64,000 nt of DNA from Anarhynchus alexandrinus. Lineage: Eukaryota > Chordata > Aves > Charadriiformes > Charadriidae. The stretch is from NCBI GenBank assembly GCA_008711295.1, contig VUYV01000045.1, forward strand, positions 563,889 through 627,888. The letters are read 5' to 3'. The notes under the pieces were generated by a model. That model was not told the origin of the DNA and searched no databases. It saw only the letters and a program-made list of their open reading frames with translations. Below, piece by piece: positions 45,637 to 59,500 of the stretch (its first letter is position 1; the number at the start of each line of letters is the position of its first letter). The translations under genes and the position numbers were made by a program.

Positions 45637-46455
45637 GAATCGCAGAATAATATAAGTTTAGTACCTCTGGAGATTATCTGGTCAACACCCTGCTCAAAGC
45701 AGGGCTAACTTCAAAGTTAGATCAGGTTGCTCAGGCCCTTATCCAGTTGAGTTTTGTGGATATCCAGGAATGGAGACTCCACATCTACACAGGACCATCT
45801 GTTACAATGCTGAACCGCTCTCGCTGTGAAAAAACTTTTTCCTAATGTATAATCACAATACTCTTTGCCCAAAGTTGTGTCAGATGTCTCTCATCCTTTC
45901 ACTGTGTGCCTCCAAGAAGAGTCTGGCTCTGTGTCCTCTAAAGTTTCCCATTATAAAGTTGAAGACAGCAATGCAATCCTGCCTTAGCCTTCCCTTCTGA
46001 AGACTAAACAAAATCAGTTCTCTCAGCATCTCCTCATGTCATTTGTTCCAGCCCCCTCCTTATCTTGGTGGTGGCCCACTGAACTTGGTCCGGTTTGTCG
46101 ACGACTATCTTCAGCTTGAAAGCCCCAAACTGGACGCAGGCTTGCAAGTGCCAAGGAGAGGGGAACAAGCTTTGCTCTCAGCCTCCTGTCTATGTTTATA
46201 TTAGTACAGCCCAGGATGTGTTTGGCTTTCCTTGCTGCCAGGGCACACGGCTGACTCCTGTTCAACTTGTCCACCAGCACCCACAGTTCATTCTCTGGAG
46301 AGCTGCTTTCCAGACCCTTCTGTATTTCTGCAGGGGGTTATTCCATCCCAGGTGCCCGGGTCTGCATTTTCCAGTGTTGAACTTCATGTGATTCCTGTTG
46401 GGCCATTTCTCCAGCCTATTGAGGTCCCTCTGATTGGCAGCATATCCACCCTTCT
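45637..46455 (-). mobile_element. CR1 LINE fragment, minus strand, longest in intron 1
   Basis: About 820 bases of reverse-complement CR1. The 3' end is at about 45637 ('cgcagaataatataagttta'); next come 'caccctgctcaaagcagggc' and 'cctccaagaagagtctggct', and then ORF2 sequences such as 'gtgtttggctttccttgctg', 'ttcaacttgtccaccagcac' and 'cattgaggtccctctg'-like text near 46420. Many indels and stops show that it is old. It is truncated at about 46455. Positioned in antisense orientation to ESR1. Confidence 0.9.
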
Positions 46456-48573
46456 GAATGTGCAATTTCTCCCTTCATCCTTTTTGTTAATGCAATATTC
46501 ACCTCAGTATTGGTTGCACAGTATTGATTGAATATTACTAGAAACTGGCCAAATTTGAACTGCTGACAAAAACCTCTTGAAACTAGCAGTCCAGTCATTT
46601 CCCACCCATGTTATAGTTCGTTTATGCAGCCCATATCTCACTACACTGGGAATGAGAAAAATTGTCTCTCTTCTGCTTTTAGTGTCTTTCTGCTTCATCT
46701 GTGTTAGTTCTAAAGAGTATGGCAAAAGTCACACTAGCAAAATGCAGTAAAAAACTAAGCTTGCAGGATGGGAAGATGGGATGAGGAATTAATAAAGATG
46801 GTCTTGTTGAAGAACAGAGTGAGGCCAGTGAAGAAATCTGGTGGGTCTGGTAAGGTAGAAACTTTGCATCTCTGGTGAGGTGCAGTAGCAGGCTGTTGTG
46901 AACTGGCAGATAGAAAACAAATGAAGAAAAGAGGGAGTGCTCTAGTGGGAGAAAGCAGATATTGTATAAGGACCTGGAAGAGTTAGGGGAGGACCAGAAA
47001 AGTAAAGGTGAAGGAGAAAATCTAGAAGAAGAGTGAGCTGGAGATAAAGAGTGGAATTTAAAGGTACTCAGGGACTGAGACTTGTATTGTAGACAGATGC
47101 TCTAAACAGGACTGAAACAGAGCAAGTGCATGTTGCAGAGCATGGCGAAATAAAAAGGCTGACAGCGAGAAACAGGGAATATGGAGCAGGGCCTATGTAC
47201 AGCAATCTTCCTCCCAGCAGGTATGTGCAACCCTTGCATTTTATTCCTGTCTATTACAGATTTGCCCAGAAGGTGATGAATAAGCCCGGCTGTTGGTTCG
47301 TTCAATAGCCCAAGTGGCAGAGGTCAGTGCTGTAGATATGAGCTTCCATCACTCCTGAAACACCAGCCGCCACTCAGGACTCAATGAGATCCTGGTTTGG
47401 GTGTTGATTGTTCAATTTCTTTAAAGCCTTGGTATTTCTCATGTGCACAGAGAAAATATAATAAAGTTACATCAGCAAGATTGGGACATCGGCCTTCCTA
47501 AAGCTGAAACATGACAGAATAAAATTTTGTGCATATGTCTTTCTCTGCCTAATGTCCTAACATGTTAATTGAAGATACTACTGCTTTACCACACAGGACC
47601 CCTATGAATAAACATTCATCAGTGTCTGTGAAGTCCCCAGCTGTTATAAGGAAGAGTGCTATTGAAAATCACGTGAAAAATCGACAAGACTGTTTTCAGG
47701 GCAGGCTTGAATAAGAAAGAAGACATGAGGCTACAAATGAGCAAGGGTGAAAACATCCAAAATATTGAGTAGGTTCTCAGTCAGTGAGTATGATTTTGGA
47801 AACTAACAATGGTATTACTAAACACAGTATCTGAAATGGAACAAAACTGGTTTACAGGCTTGTTAAACGCACATACCCAGCATTTTTTCTCGGAAAAATT
47901 ACAGTATAAATATATTTCCATTTCAGTCCTTATATGGAATTCTGTGTCCAGCTACCTTGCATTTATTTGTTTCATAGGTAGGTAAGGGATAACTGCACAG
48001 AAGCAAGGAGTTAGTGCTCCACTTTTTCGTGTTCTCTAATTTGCTTCTGACATGAACTCTGAGATATGACCCTCAGTTCATTGTATTCCTTACTTAAGAT
48101 GAAGGATTTTGCTGGTTTTATTTTAGCAAAGCACTGAAGTTCTTACTCTTCAGAGGGAGAGATGCTTTTCAGTACAAAAATCAGTGCATGAGCAAATATT
48201 AAATGCTGTCTATACCCTTTTTTTTTTTTCGAAAGCACTTAGGAAAATCATCTAGGCCAAGACTGCCTTTCCAAGAAGATCTAAAACATTGCTGTATGGC
48301 TAGCACCAGCTTCTTTATTATTTATTAAATGGCAGCATTAGGTATTAATAGCTTCAAGCTGTTTTCATGTATGACCCATTTTCTGACTCATACATGCCTT
48401 ATTTCCTCTCTCTCGAATTCACTTTATTGTCAGCAAATGTGGATCTGTCTGGAAATGGCAAGCAACCTGACAGCTGCATTGCCTAAGAGACTGGCCCCAG
48501 TTCTGCGTGGTCCCTCCAGGTTGTTCCAGAACTAAAACCCAGAAGAGCAGAGCAAAATGAGTTGTCTTGTTTA

Positions 48574-48607
48574 TTACAGGAGAGAGATGGTTACAGGAGA
48601 GAGATGG
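48574..48607. repeat. Exact 17-base tandem duplication
   Basis: ttacaggagagagatgg occurs twice in direct succession (48574-48590, 48591-48607) without a mismatch. Confidence 0.9.
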
Positions 48608-51600
48608 TAAAAAATAAGTGCGAATAGGTCTCCAAAAGCTCCGCTTTATGACTTCTGACGAGACCCATGTTTAAGTTGCATAACAGCCTAAATGAGTAGA
48701 GTCTGGAGGTGGTCTTTGTAGGGTAGACTTGATACCAGATTACTTGGGGAAAGTCGCCTTGTCTCAGCGAAATTCCTCAGGTCTGTGTCTGCTGACTACT
48801 TGGTCCTTTTCTGATGACATTAAGGGGCAAATTTTAAAAAACAAGGACAACATCTGTGTCCTATGGCCCATTCTGAATCCCAAATTAAAAATCAGAGTTC
48901 TCCACACAGCTTATATTTCTGAGTGTGAGATATATTCTAGACTATTTTTGTGAAAACTGAGACTCCTTAAAAAGTGTAATGCTAGGCATAAGTTAGTCCA
49001 ACTAAAATATGCCAAGTAGAAATAAAAAAGAAATATGGATCTAATGGAAAGGAAGTAAAGTATTTCAGTGCTTAATAAATCTGAAGTCCCTATCTTTACT
49101 GTACACCTCAGTCATCTCAGCATAGTCAAGGAATGGAGGTTTTATTTTCTGAGTACTGTGAATCATGTGGGAATCACTACAGAAATGTTTAGAACAGGTA
49201 TTTCTGCAACTAGAAAATGAATGCAGTGTGCTTTCCAGGTTTTTATTTGTGTTAGGCTTTACACTAAAATTGTCATGGGGAAAACTTAATTGAACAGCTA
49301 CTTTTATTCCTTAGATTCCCATTTTAGTACTATCAGTACTCTCAAGCTATTTTCTTTGCCTGTTTAATCCTTGGATGTTCTGAGGATGTGAGGTGCTATA
49401 TTTCTACCATTAGACATGTGGACAGCTGCTGTATACAAGGAAGAAGACTTGTACAAGATTAAGCAGCAAAAAAATTAATTTATACTTGCAATCAGAGGTT
49501 CTGAGATAAGTTTGAAGTTCAGTACAGATTCAGCTACACAGAAGATCAGATACTAATCCTCATATTGTTAACTGAAGTCTAATACTGAACTGAATTAGCA
49601 CCCCACTAGAGAAGAATAATTGCTATTGAATATGATTTTGCATAGATCTAATCTATAAGCCCATTTCAACTGTATTTTCTGACCAAATGAATTTGTAATG
49701 ATGAGAGCGTACTGCATCCGTAACAAAAGATTGAACTCTTGTGATTCATTAATTTAGCAAGGCTACCTTATTACATCCTTGTAGTTACTACAGAGTACCT
49801 TTGAGGGGAATTGATGGATTTTAAAGGAAAAATAAAATATTGCATTAGGAAACTTGCTGCTAAACTTGAAATTACAATTTTTAAATATTTTTATTGTAAA
49901 TAAATAGTAATAACAATTGCTTAAGGTCTTAGGATGAAACTTGAGCCCATTCAATTTCTTGTCTGAGAATATGTCCTTTTGCTTTTTTCATCTGCACATG
50001 TGTATCAAGGGGTTTAGCTGAATTCCATCTGACAAGTTCAGAAAAATATCTCCTGTCTCCCTAAACAAAGCAGAAACCAAACCATTTGTTAGAAGGTGCT
50101 TTGAATATGAATCAAATGTAACCCAAAACCTACTTGCAGGTACCTATTCATACACTGTAAGTTCAACTAAGAGTTGATGTCAGTTGTGTTTGGTGGATTT
50201 TTGTGGGTCTGCAGAGCTGCATCATATCAGGGGTGGGATGCTCTTTATCTCTCTTTTCCTATGTCTTTTTCTCATCTCCTGACTCGTTAGCATGTGCAGC
50301 AGCAAGCCTTCTCTTGTGCACCATGACGCAGAGTTCTGTGTACTTACCTGTGCATACGCTTACACTGTTGTTCAATTCCTGTGGGATGTGTGCTCCAGAG
50401 TGGGGAGCTGGAGAGGTGCTGAGCTCTTGGGTAGGAACGCAAAGGGTTCTCCACATTTTATCAGCCATTGAAAACAGGAATCAAGACTATGTCTCGCGTG
50501 ACAGTTCTCACTGGGATTTGTGGAGCAGTGCTGAGGCTGGAGAATGAAGACACATTTAAGAAATCTTCGGTCAGAATCTCTGCACCATTGTCTTATCTTT
50601 CCATTTTTTGTGTAATACTTTCCAATATAACCTGATTGAAACTGGTTTTGGATTCTGGATTTGGCAACAAACTGTTGTTGGTTAGAGTTATTATCTTGAC
50701 CATCTGTAAATCTGTATAAATATGTGTGTGAAATCAAGTGACTATGATTTCAAGCTTGGATATCTAATGCTACATGCTTGAATTAAAAAAAATAAATACC
50801 TGAGCTGCTGTGTGGAGCCATATGAAGAAAGACAGTACAATTTGAAAATTATTATTGTCATTTCAAAATACTTTTATTAAGGTTAGAACAAAATTAAAGC
50901 TCCAAAAGAAGTAAATCAAAGAATAGAAGCCTTTGGGCAATAATTCAAATATTGACCTCTTTGTCTTCTAGAATATTTTTCATAAACTTTTGAATACATG
51001 GACTGTTTGAAAATCAATCATTAACTGTAGTCATATTTATACTACAGTAAGACTAGACGAGAGCCTAGTGTTGTGTCCTAACCTGCTCCTCATTCAGATA
51101 ATTTTGTGGAAGAGTAATGTCTGAAATACAGAGTGCTGGAAACTCTTGTGACCATTTCGGTGTGAGGAAACGCAAAATCTGTTAGGTTGTTCTGAAGAAA
51201 GATGAGTCATAGCTAGTGGCTACTGTTTAGTCCTAGTGCCATGAGGGACCGAGTGGCTGTGACGGGATGCTGCCAGAGCAGAGGTGAGGAGGGATGTGCT
51301 GCAGTCAGCCACCAGCCTCAGCTCCATGGAGCCGCCGCTTTCCTCTTGAGGTTTGGGCTGGACCACGGTGGGTTAATAGGTTTGCTGTGACAAGCTTAGA
51401 GCAACACCCACTTCCAACATTCAGCTGTATGAAGCAGAGAATGTTTTGGCTAGAAATGAGTAAATAGGTGTTTTTTCTGCCATAGGTAGCCATTAAAGGA
51501 CATTATGCACCAAACCTGGGTGGTTTTTTTTTTCCCCTTTCATTTATATGCATATCTGGAAAAGAAAAAAAAGGTAAGATTCAGCAGGGGTTCCTTGTGT

Positions 51601-54600
51601 TTAGTACACTGGTATTTTGTGTGTCCCATGTGAACAGGTAATAATATGTTTTTAAACGCCATGATGGAAGTGTGACTGCTGTGTCCATAATACCGTACAT
51701 TTAATTCTGCATGAATTTGTCTATCTAATAGACTTTTTCCTTCCTTTGTAATTTATAAGGCAGGGAGCAATTACTGTCTACCAACAATAAAAAGTGAGAA
51801 GATTAACGAGGTGCTATATTGTGGTACTTCTGAAGCACCTGAGCTTATTCTCTGTTGCTGTGAGGAATAAGAAATGACAAAAATAGGTGACATGGATTTG
51901 CCAAAACAAAATGCAAGTTCTTTATGTCTTGAAACCAAATTATCAGCAATACAAAAGGCAAGTGCATGGATTTCTCACAGACCTAATTTCTCACACATTG
52001 CTGCACAAGTTACCCCCTAAAAATGTCAACATGCAATTTTTCAAACACATATGGCAGTTGGCTACATGAATGCATTTCCTACTTTTCATGAGCCATGTTC
52101 TCTTTGCTTATGAATCATTGCATAGTCAGCATATGCAAATTTATCTGTAGACACTATCTGAATGAATGGTTTAGCTCCTTTGGGATAATTTTTATAACGT
52201 AGATCTGTAAAACTTGCTATTTACTATTTGGTTAGTACTGATGATTGAGACACCTACACATGAAAAAAAGACAGAAAAATCTGCAGTCTACAAGCAGGAA
52301 AGAGAAGATACAGAGGAATGAGGAAAAGAACACAGTCCAGTTTTTCATTCTGCTATTTTAATACTTCCTGCTGTTGTAATGTAACTGTTAGTGTGATCAA
52401 CTGAAAGCTACCACTGAAAGAGGTTTTCCCCTGTCACGTTTCTGGTCACCATTCCTGTGGCTACATTAGTAAGCCAATGTGAACACACAGTTGGGATCCT
52501 TCCTTCTTCACCCTGCATTTTCTGGCCTCCTCCCTTGCCTCAAGTCAACTGTGTGTTGAACAGCATTAATTTGCTGCTCTGGGCCTAAGTGCCTATGGCC
52601 AGAAATGAAGGGAGAACAAGACTGCCCTGGCAAAAGTTTGCAGTTACTACTTCTTGGACATAAAGAAAAATGACAGCCTTTGTAGCCTTTCACACTAAAT
52701 TTCAGAATTGATGTTTAGGGGTTTCTTAGAGAGGTACTGAACACTTACGGATCATCTTGAAGGGAAGGAGAGCTGTAGGATCTAGGAAATTTGAAGTCAA
52801 TTTGAAAATCAGTTTGCTGGGGGTGTCTCAAATTGTATCGTTTATATAACAATCTGTTCAGGTTCTATTTCTTATTAATTTTATTTTCTTACACTTTCAA
52901 CTATATTTTTATAATACGTAATTTCCTGTTTCTGGACATCCTTCTATGAAAAATGTAATAGATAAGTTATATTTTATTTCACTGGATGTCAACGGGGCCT
53001 GGCCTTATAAAGCTAGCACACACCCAACAACTAGGCTACACAGCATTGCCAGACTTCACTGCTCTGTTTTAAACTCTAACATGTTTATCGCATGGTTTGC
53101 TGTTCATTAGCAGTCAAAGAATGAATTGGCATGCAAAGTTGAATTCAGCACTTTCCAGAGGACAAGTATGAGGCAAGTACCTCAGCTGGAGCAATGATTC
53201 CTCACAAACGACCCAGATTTTGTGAGGCATCATATTTCTGTGCATCCGTCTTGCCTCCATTTTGACTGAAAGGACAAACTAAAGCATGCTACTTTGAGGT
53301 CTGCATCTTCCCTACTAGGGTCCAGACCTCTCAAGACTGAAACTTGATATAATTTGTTATTAATTTTTCTTAACGGAGGAAGAAGAGTATATAACAAGCT
53401 ACAAAGCACTGGAGGTATTCTGTTGGCCTGACAGCACTAGAGTGCTCTGAACACTTGTAGCAGCCAGCTCTGCGGGTGAAATGCAGCCCTTCTTGTGTGC
53501 AATGACTGGTGGGTATGATGTGTTTTCAGGCAGGCTATATTTTTGCCTTCTGTCATGCTTTTGTCACCTGTCCTTTGATCGATAACACTCAGCCACGTGC
53601 TTTTGTCCCATCTCTTACGCTTGTCATGTTTTCAAGTCGTATTTGAATTTCTGGGGTGCATATTCCTTGTACGTGGGCATCGGGTAGGACTGGTACCTCT
53701 GTCTTTTCAGCTGTCAATCAAGTGTCACACCACAACATGCAGTGTACCAGTCTTGGACTGGCTTTCGTCTGCTGCTGGCACTGCAGGCCAGCTGTGGCCT
53801 GCGAGGAAGTTAATCTGCTTGTACTACTGGGATTGTGGGGGTCCCATCTACTAGCAGTTTGGTTTGATGAAAATGGCTTAAGCACAAATGGGTCTGTATG
53901 TTTAGGAATTCCTTTTTTTCCTTTCACTGGGCCCTAGGCTGTGCACTTAGTCCAAGGAGTGCAGAAGCTCTCTTCCTAGGGTTTACTGTTTTGGGGCTGT
54001 GGATAAACCACATGTTCTGGGTCAAGTACACAAGCATTTTTACATGCAGGTGTCAGATTTTCCCAAGTGCCTGGTTCCTTCCCTGCTGCCCATATCATGT
54101 CTTTGGGCTTGGCACCTCTGTGTAGTCTTTTTCCTGCATTCTTGCTAGCAGTTGGCATAGGGTGACTTGTAGATGGCCTGGGTGGTAGATTTTTGTCTCT
54201 CCTTTGTGCTTTATATCAGTTGGTTCAAGAGGTCTGCATGCACTTCGATGAACTTAAAAGCACTACTTTGAGTAGTCTTTTATTTCACCAGGGTTTATTT
54301 TCCTGTGGCCTAGAGCCCTTTGATTTCTTTCATGCGGCCATATGTGGCTGTACCAGTGTTTTGTTTCAAAAGTTCATTTTCAAATGCAGCATACTCCTTA
54401 AAGTTACATTTTCAGTTTAAAATGTCATTTTAAAGAAAAATAGCTATTTGAAATTCTAGATTGGTTTAGATTGGAATTTTTGAAACAATGTTATCTAAAT
54501 TGTAATGTTGTGTTATAAAATCTGCATACCTATTTAACATACATTTTGAAGTTGGTGTAAAGGAGAGGTTTTATATCTTTCAAGCATTTTTCTTTAAAAA

Positions 54601-56329
54601 TGTCTTGTTTAATGTTGGTCATTGAAAGATTTTCCTGGGAATTTAATGAAGCTTTATGTAATTGGTTAAACTGCAGTCTTAATGTATGCATCTGAAGTAT
54701 TTGGAAAGAGGGCTTGCCTAAGAATAAAAGGAACACATGAGCCCATAAAAGTCCTATAAAGGCATGGTGAAGGAAGATTTATGACTGATTGCTGTGTTTT
54801 TGCTGGCATTTACATTTGAAATAGTCTGGAGGTAAGTGTAAGAATCTGGCAGCACTTCCTGAGACACCCTTTTCCAATCTATTGAGTTCATTTAACCTTT
54901 TCCTTTCAGATGGTAGGATTGTGCTAGTTTATCTGAATGTTAAAAAGGAAAAAAAATAGCCTTGTGACTGATTAATTCTGAAGAAAGTTTGCTAGGAACA
55001 TTGAAACCTGGAGAAAAGGCTTCTGGATATATTATATTCTTATATGAAAGGCTGAACTTCAGCTTTTTCACAAAAGCCATATTTTTATTCTAAGACTCAT
55101 ATGAGAAATACAGCGGTACTACAGCTTTTCAGCTTAGTCTTTGAGGCTTAGCATAACTTTAATGGAGACAAGGGTGACTAGATGTTTCTAAAAGTGTGAA
55201 AGCTGTGGAAGATATATTCCAGAGATTGTCAGATGAAACTGGCCTTTTGTGTTTTTCATGCTTCCAGCTTTTCAAACCTATTTTATTCTCCAGATTGTTT
55301 ACACTAAATTGAGATGTCCTATGTCCAGGCTTCCAGAGTGCCTGCCCGCCAGGCCCTCCACTTTGACACACTTGTGGGCACAGCTGATTGCCACACTCAG
55401 GCCCCTGTTGCGTCTGTCCCCAGAGCCACACACCAACTTGGTATTGCTGCCAGAAAATCATATCTATGCAAAGTGCAGGCAGCAGCTTTTTCATCAAATT
55501 TGGCATGGGTTTAGACCGTGGATTAAGGTGTTTCCTCAGATTATATGGTTTTTCATACACCAGAGTGTGTGGGATTGCCTAACTGAATAAGAGAGATGGT
55601 GTCAGAGAGAGATAGTGCCCAGGCAAAACTGTGTCTGGCAGGAGGCAGAAATAGGCAGAGAAACCCAGAGCAAGTTGGCTGGTTATTATTTTGGAACCTG
55701 GGGAATTGGATCAAAATGTTTACTTCACTGGTATTGTTCCTTAAAGAGTAGGAGGATCATCCAGTGATCAGGGATTCAAAAGACACATCAAAACAATAAT
55801 TTGCAGAGATTTTACTCCAACAATAAAATAGTACCATTAATTTTTAAATAAGCAAATGGTATCTGTCAGTTGTTAAAAGCAGCAGACATCTGTAAATGGG
55901 CCACTTGAAATATAAGTATGTAAGAGAACATTTTTGTAGAGCTGTTTACCACAACAGAATCTGAAACATTAAATATTTCTCAGATTCACTAAGGGTCAGT
56001 GCAGTGCCCAGCCTTTGGGAAGGAAAAACCTAATGCACAAGTACAATAACTGGGGAATTACTGAGTAGGGAAAAGGACTGCAGAATACAAAATAATCTAA
56101 GGGGTAGAGAAGATCATAAGCTAAATGCAAGACAACAGAGCGACCTTTTGCAGAAAAGGCAAATTTTATTATGTGAGCAGAAGAAGAGATGAATAGAAGA
56201 GATGAATATGCTGTTTTAGGAGAGACTGGCAAGGCCTCTTTCAGTTTTATGCCTACTAAGGAGCAAGCAAAGTCCTTGTGAGAGCAGCAAGAGGAGGGGA
56301 GAATTAGAGAGAAGACTCTGGAAGGAAGG

Positions 56330-56560
56330 CTGGAGGCTGAGAGGCGGTGTAGCAGGAACCTTACAAAGCGAAAAATGTGTACTAAGAGGGCAGCGGCTGA
56401 CTTGTTCTCTGTGCTAACTGGGAATAGCTGAGGACAAGTGAGCTTAATTTCCAGCAGAGAGAGTTTAGGCTGGACATTAGACAACGAAGCAGTAAACAGT
56501 CCACAGAGAGAGGCTTAATCATTGGAAATGTTGTAAGGGCAAGCTAAAACAAGTTCCCAT
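56330..56560 (+). mobile_element. Ancient CR1 LINE 3' region
   Basis: Faint but ordered match to the 3' part of turtle-type CR1: 'gaggctgagaggcggtgtag', then 'gacttgttctctgtgctaac', 'gtgagcttaatttccagcag', 'agtttaggctggacattaga', and 'cttaatcattggaaatgttg' in place of the usual '...taagcactggaataggct'. The minus strand of this segment is open for 162 codons (55996-56484), which is a by-product and not a gene. Confidence 0.62.
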
Positions 56561-59500
56561 GGTGCAGGTCTAGATATATAGTCTTTTAAGCGATACTCTG
56601 TCCCTGCTTTACTGAACGCCAGTATACAGTGATTGCAGAGTATATAATTTCTGTAGGTCCATTTATGTCACTTTGACATTGAGACTGCAGGGCAGTTTGA
56701 CTACCAGTGGAGTTAGCAGCACCTTCTGCTCCTGCTTAACACTGCAGAACTGTACCTATGGATGCGTCTCTAGATTCTTTTAGCTTGTTATATACACATT
56801 TATTTCTTTGTAAATGTGTATTGCGTGAAAATAAAAGTTTTGGTGTTTGAATATCTTTCTGTCAAAACTTTTGAAAATCGAGATTTCTGAAAAACGAAAA
56901 TCCCACAGAAAATATTTTTCCTTGAAAATGAAAAAAAGAGGAATTTTGTTGTCTGAACTTTTTCTTTGCAGAAACGAGATTTCTGTGCTAATTTCAATAG
57001 TCTTCAAAAGATTAATAAGAGGGCAATGTATTTTCCTATTTCAGAAGTGAAATTGTGGCAAGAAATACTATGGCATTTGTCACATATTATGGCTTGCATG
57101 GGATCTCTTAACTGGTTCTTCAAAGATGTGTTTCTGGCCCTCATTTTATCCCGTGAGCAAAGCGTTGTGGCACACAGAAGCTCAGGACTCCAATGGGAGT
57201 GGTTACTGTGATGAGGGCTTGCTTTATAAGAGGTGCAGCCTCAGTCCAGAGGAGAAAAAACAGAAGTAGAAATTATATAAGACAAGGCCCAATATGTAAG
57301 TCAAATTTCATAGTTTTAAAGATATTATGAAGAAAGTTTTGAGTGGTATTTTTGGTTTAGTGTTTTGGTTTTGGGTTTTTCTTTTAACCTTAAAATATTT
57401 TAATTCTGTTTGGACTGACCTGAAAAATCATAGTTTTTTCTTGTTAATAGTTCATAACACTTATAATGAGATGCTCACCACAGAATTTCAGAAATTTTAA
57501 GTTCAGCCTTGGTAAAAAATATATAATTCTGTCCTTTTATGATTAACGAGTTATATGTGGTCAACAAATGGCAATACTAAGATCCCTCAAACCTTCTTTT
57601 GTTACAAATCTCAGTATGTGCTTGTGGGACTTGTGGGGCAGGTCAAAGGAAAGTAGGATTGTATATTAACAGGAGCTAACTAATCATGGCAGACTGGGTT
57701 ACAAGGGCACAGAGAGAGGCAGAAGAGTGGAACCTTCCTGCCTGGGACACAAGGGAAATAAGTAGTGATGGAAGGAGAAGGAGGAGCTTTGGTTGAAGCA
57801 CCTGTGGGGCATCTGGGCATGGGAGAATCAGCCAGGCAGAGTCAGTCCAGGCACTGGAGGAGAGGAGTTTGTCCTTTCTGGACAGGGAAACTGATACTGA
57901 AAGGAAAAGCCCAAAGGTGGACACTAAGTGTGAGAATGGGACAAGAGGACCTGGGTGGGTCAAGTGAGAGTACTTGGCAAAGAACAGCTGTGGGACGACA
58001 GAGCAGACATTCCCACCGACACTAGCGGCAGCAACCTCTGTGTATTTACTAGCTCTTACTTCTTCTCCTAATGTGGAGTAGAATAAAGGACTTGTAGTGT
58101 CGCTGTTTACAGCAGTTAGCAGGTATCACTGACATCCTCTCCTGCTGGGGAATGAGAGTGATCTCCTGCCACCACCTGCTGCGTTAAGGCAAGTGAGAGG
58201 CGTCCCAACATGTGCCAGACCTGCTCTCTGTGACTACAAATATGAGGCAGAAGGGTAACATTTTTGTTTTTCTAGATGTCCTCTTTAGAAGGTGAGAAGC
58301 TACACACAGAAAAAAAAATGTTATTTGTAAACTTATAATTTCAATAAGTCGAAATTAAGGTTACCTGTGCAAATCTTATTTGGTCCCTTTATGCCTTTGA
58401 GATTATTATTATAATAATTATTTTCATAATTATGAGGTAATCATAAGTGGACTGCTGTTTCAATATATGAAAAGGATCAACTCTGGAATGTGTCATACTC
58501 ACATAGTGAAATATGTCACTGTTTGTAAATTTTCTACTCATTTCTCACGAGGTCCGGTAACTAAAAAAGGGAATGAGGCAAACATTTCAAGAAGTATTAT
58601 GTGAAGGCAGCTGATTGCTGGCCTGAAGAACTAAATTCTCTGTCTAATCCTGCCACAAATGGTTCTGTGAAGTTCAGAAATCATTTAAGTCAAACTCCTC
58701 ACAAGTAGTCGTGTGTTGTATTGGGATTTTCTTTGTGCTGAATGGAAGTCCCACAGTCTGATTTATGTAAGTGTTGAACATTTACCCTTGCAATTGCAGA
58801 CAAAGGAACTAGCACTCTGAACATTCAAAATGATATTTAATGGTGGGTACTTAAAAAACTCAGGTTGCACATAACTCAGTATATACTTTTGACCTTAATC
58901 TCTCTCAGCCTCATTTTTTATCCTTTCAACTCACAGGAGTCTTGGAAAAATACATTCATTAGCACCTGTTAACCACTAAAATGCTATAGTGGCATGGAAA
59001 TACTGAAAGGAAATTAATTCTGATGTTACAGCTGAATTCCTATGTGCTGATAGTAAGGGACAAGACACTGAATAGTTAGGAAAAAAAACAACCAAAGGCA
59101 GAATAACTGCTCATTTAATAAATTCTTTTTATTCTGTGCACTGATGAGCTGTTGCTCTGTGAAAAGTATGGCCATATAATTAAAGATAACATATGCACAG
59201 GAGAGATAAATGAAGGTTTCAGTTGCATTTGCAAGGTGCAGTTCAGCCATATACTATATTTAAAATCTTAATCTTCTTTTAATGTATATTCATATAAAGC
59301 ATGTGTGTGGGTGTTTCTGCATTCACCTTATGTACAGAAAGAAATTATTAACCTGTGCATAAGAAAAAAAAATAGAAAATTACCATTGCTTCAGAACTGT
59401 TTGAATTCTAGACTACTCTGTGAGGTACAGCTACACCACCACTCTTCACTTAAGACTAATGAAAATGACCCTGTCAGTGAGTTGTAGATTAGATTCCAAC

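Noticed and set aside
55996..56484. 162-codon open frame on the minus strand with hydrophobic stretches
   Set aside because: It is antisense to an old CR1 3' region on the plus strand, which explains the sequence better.
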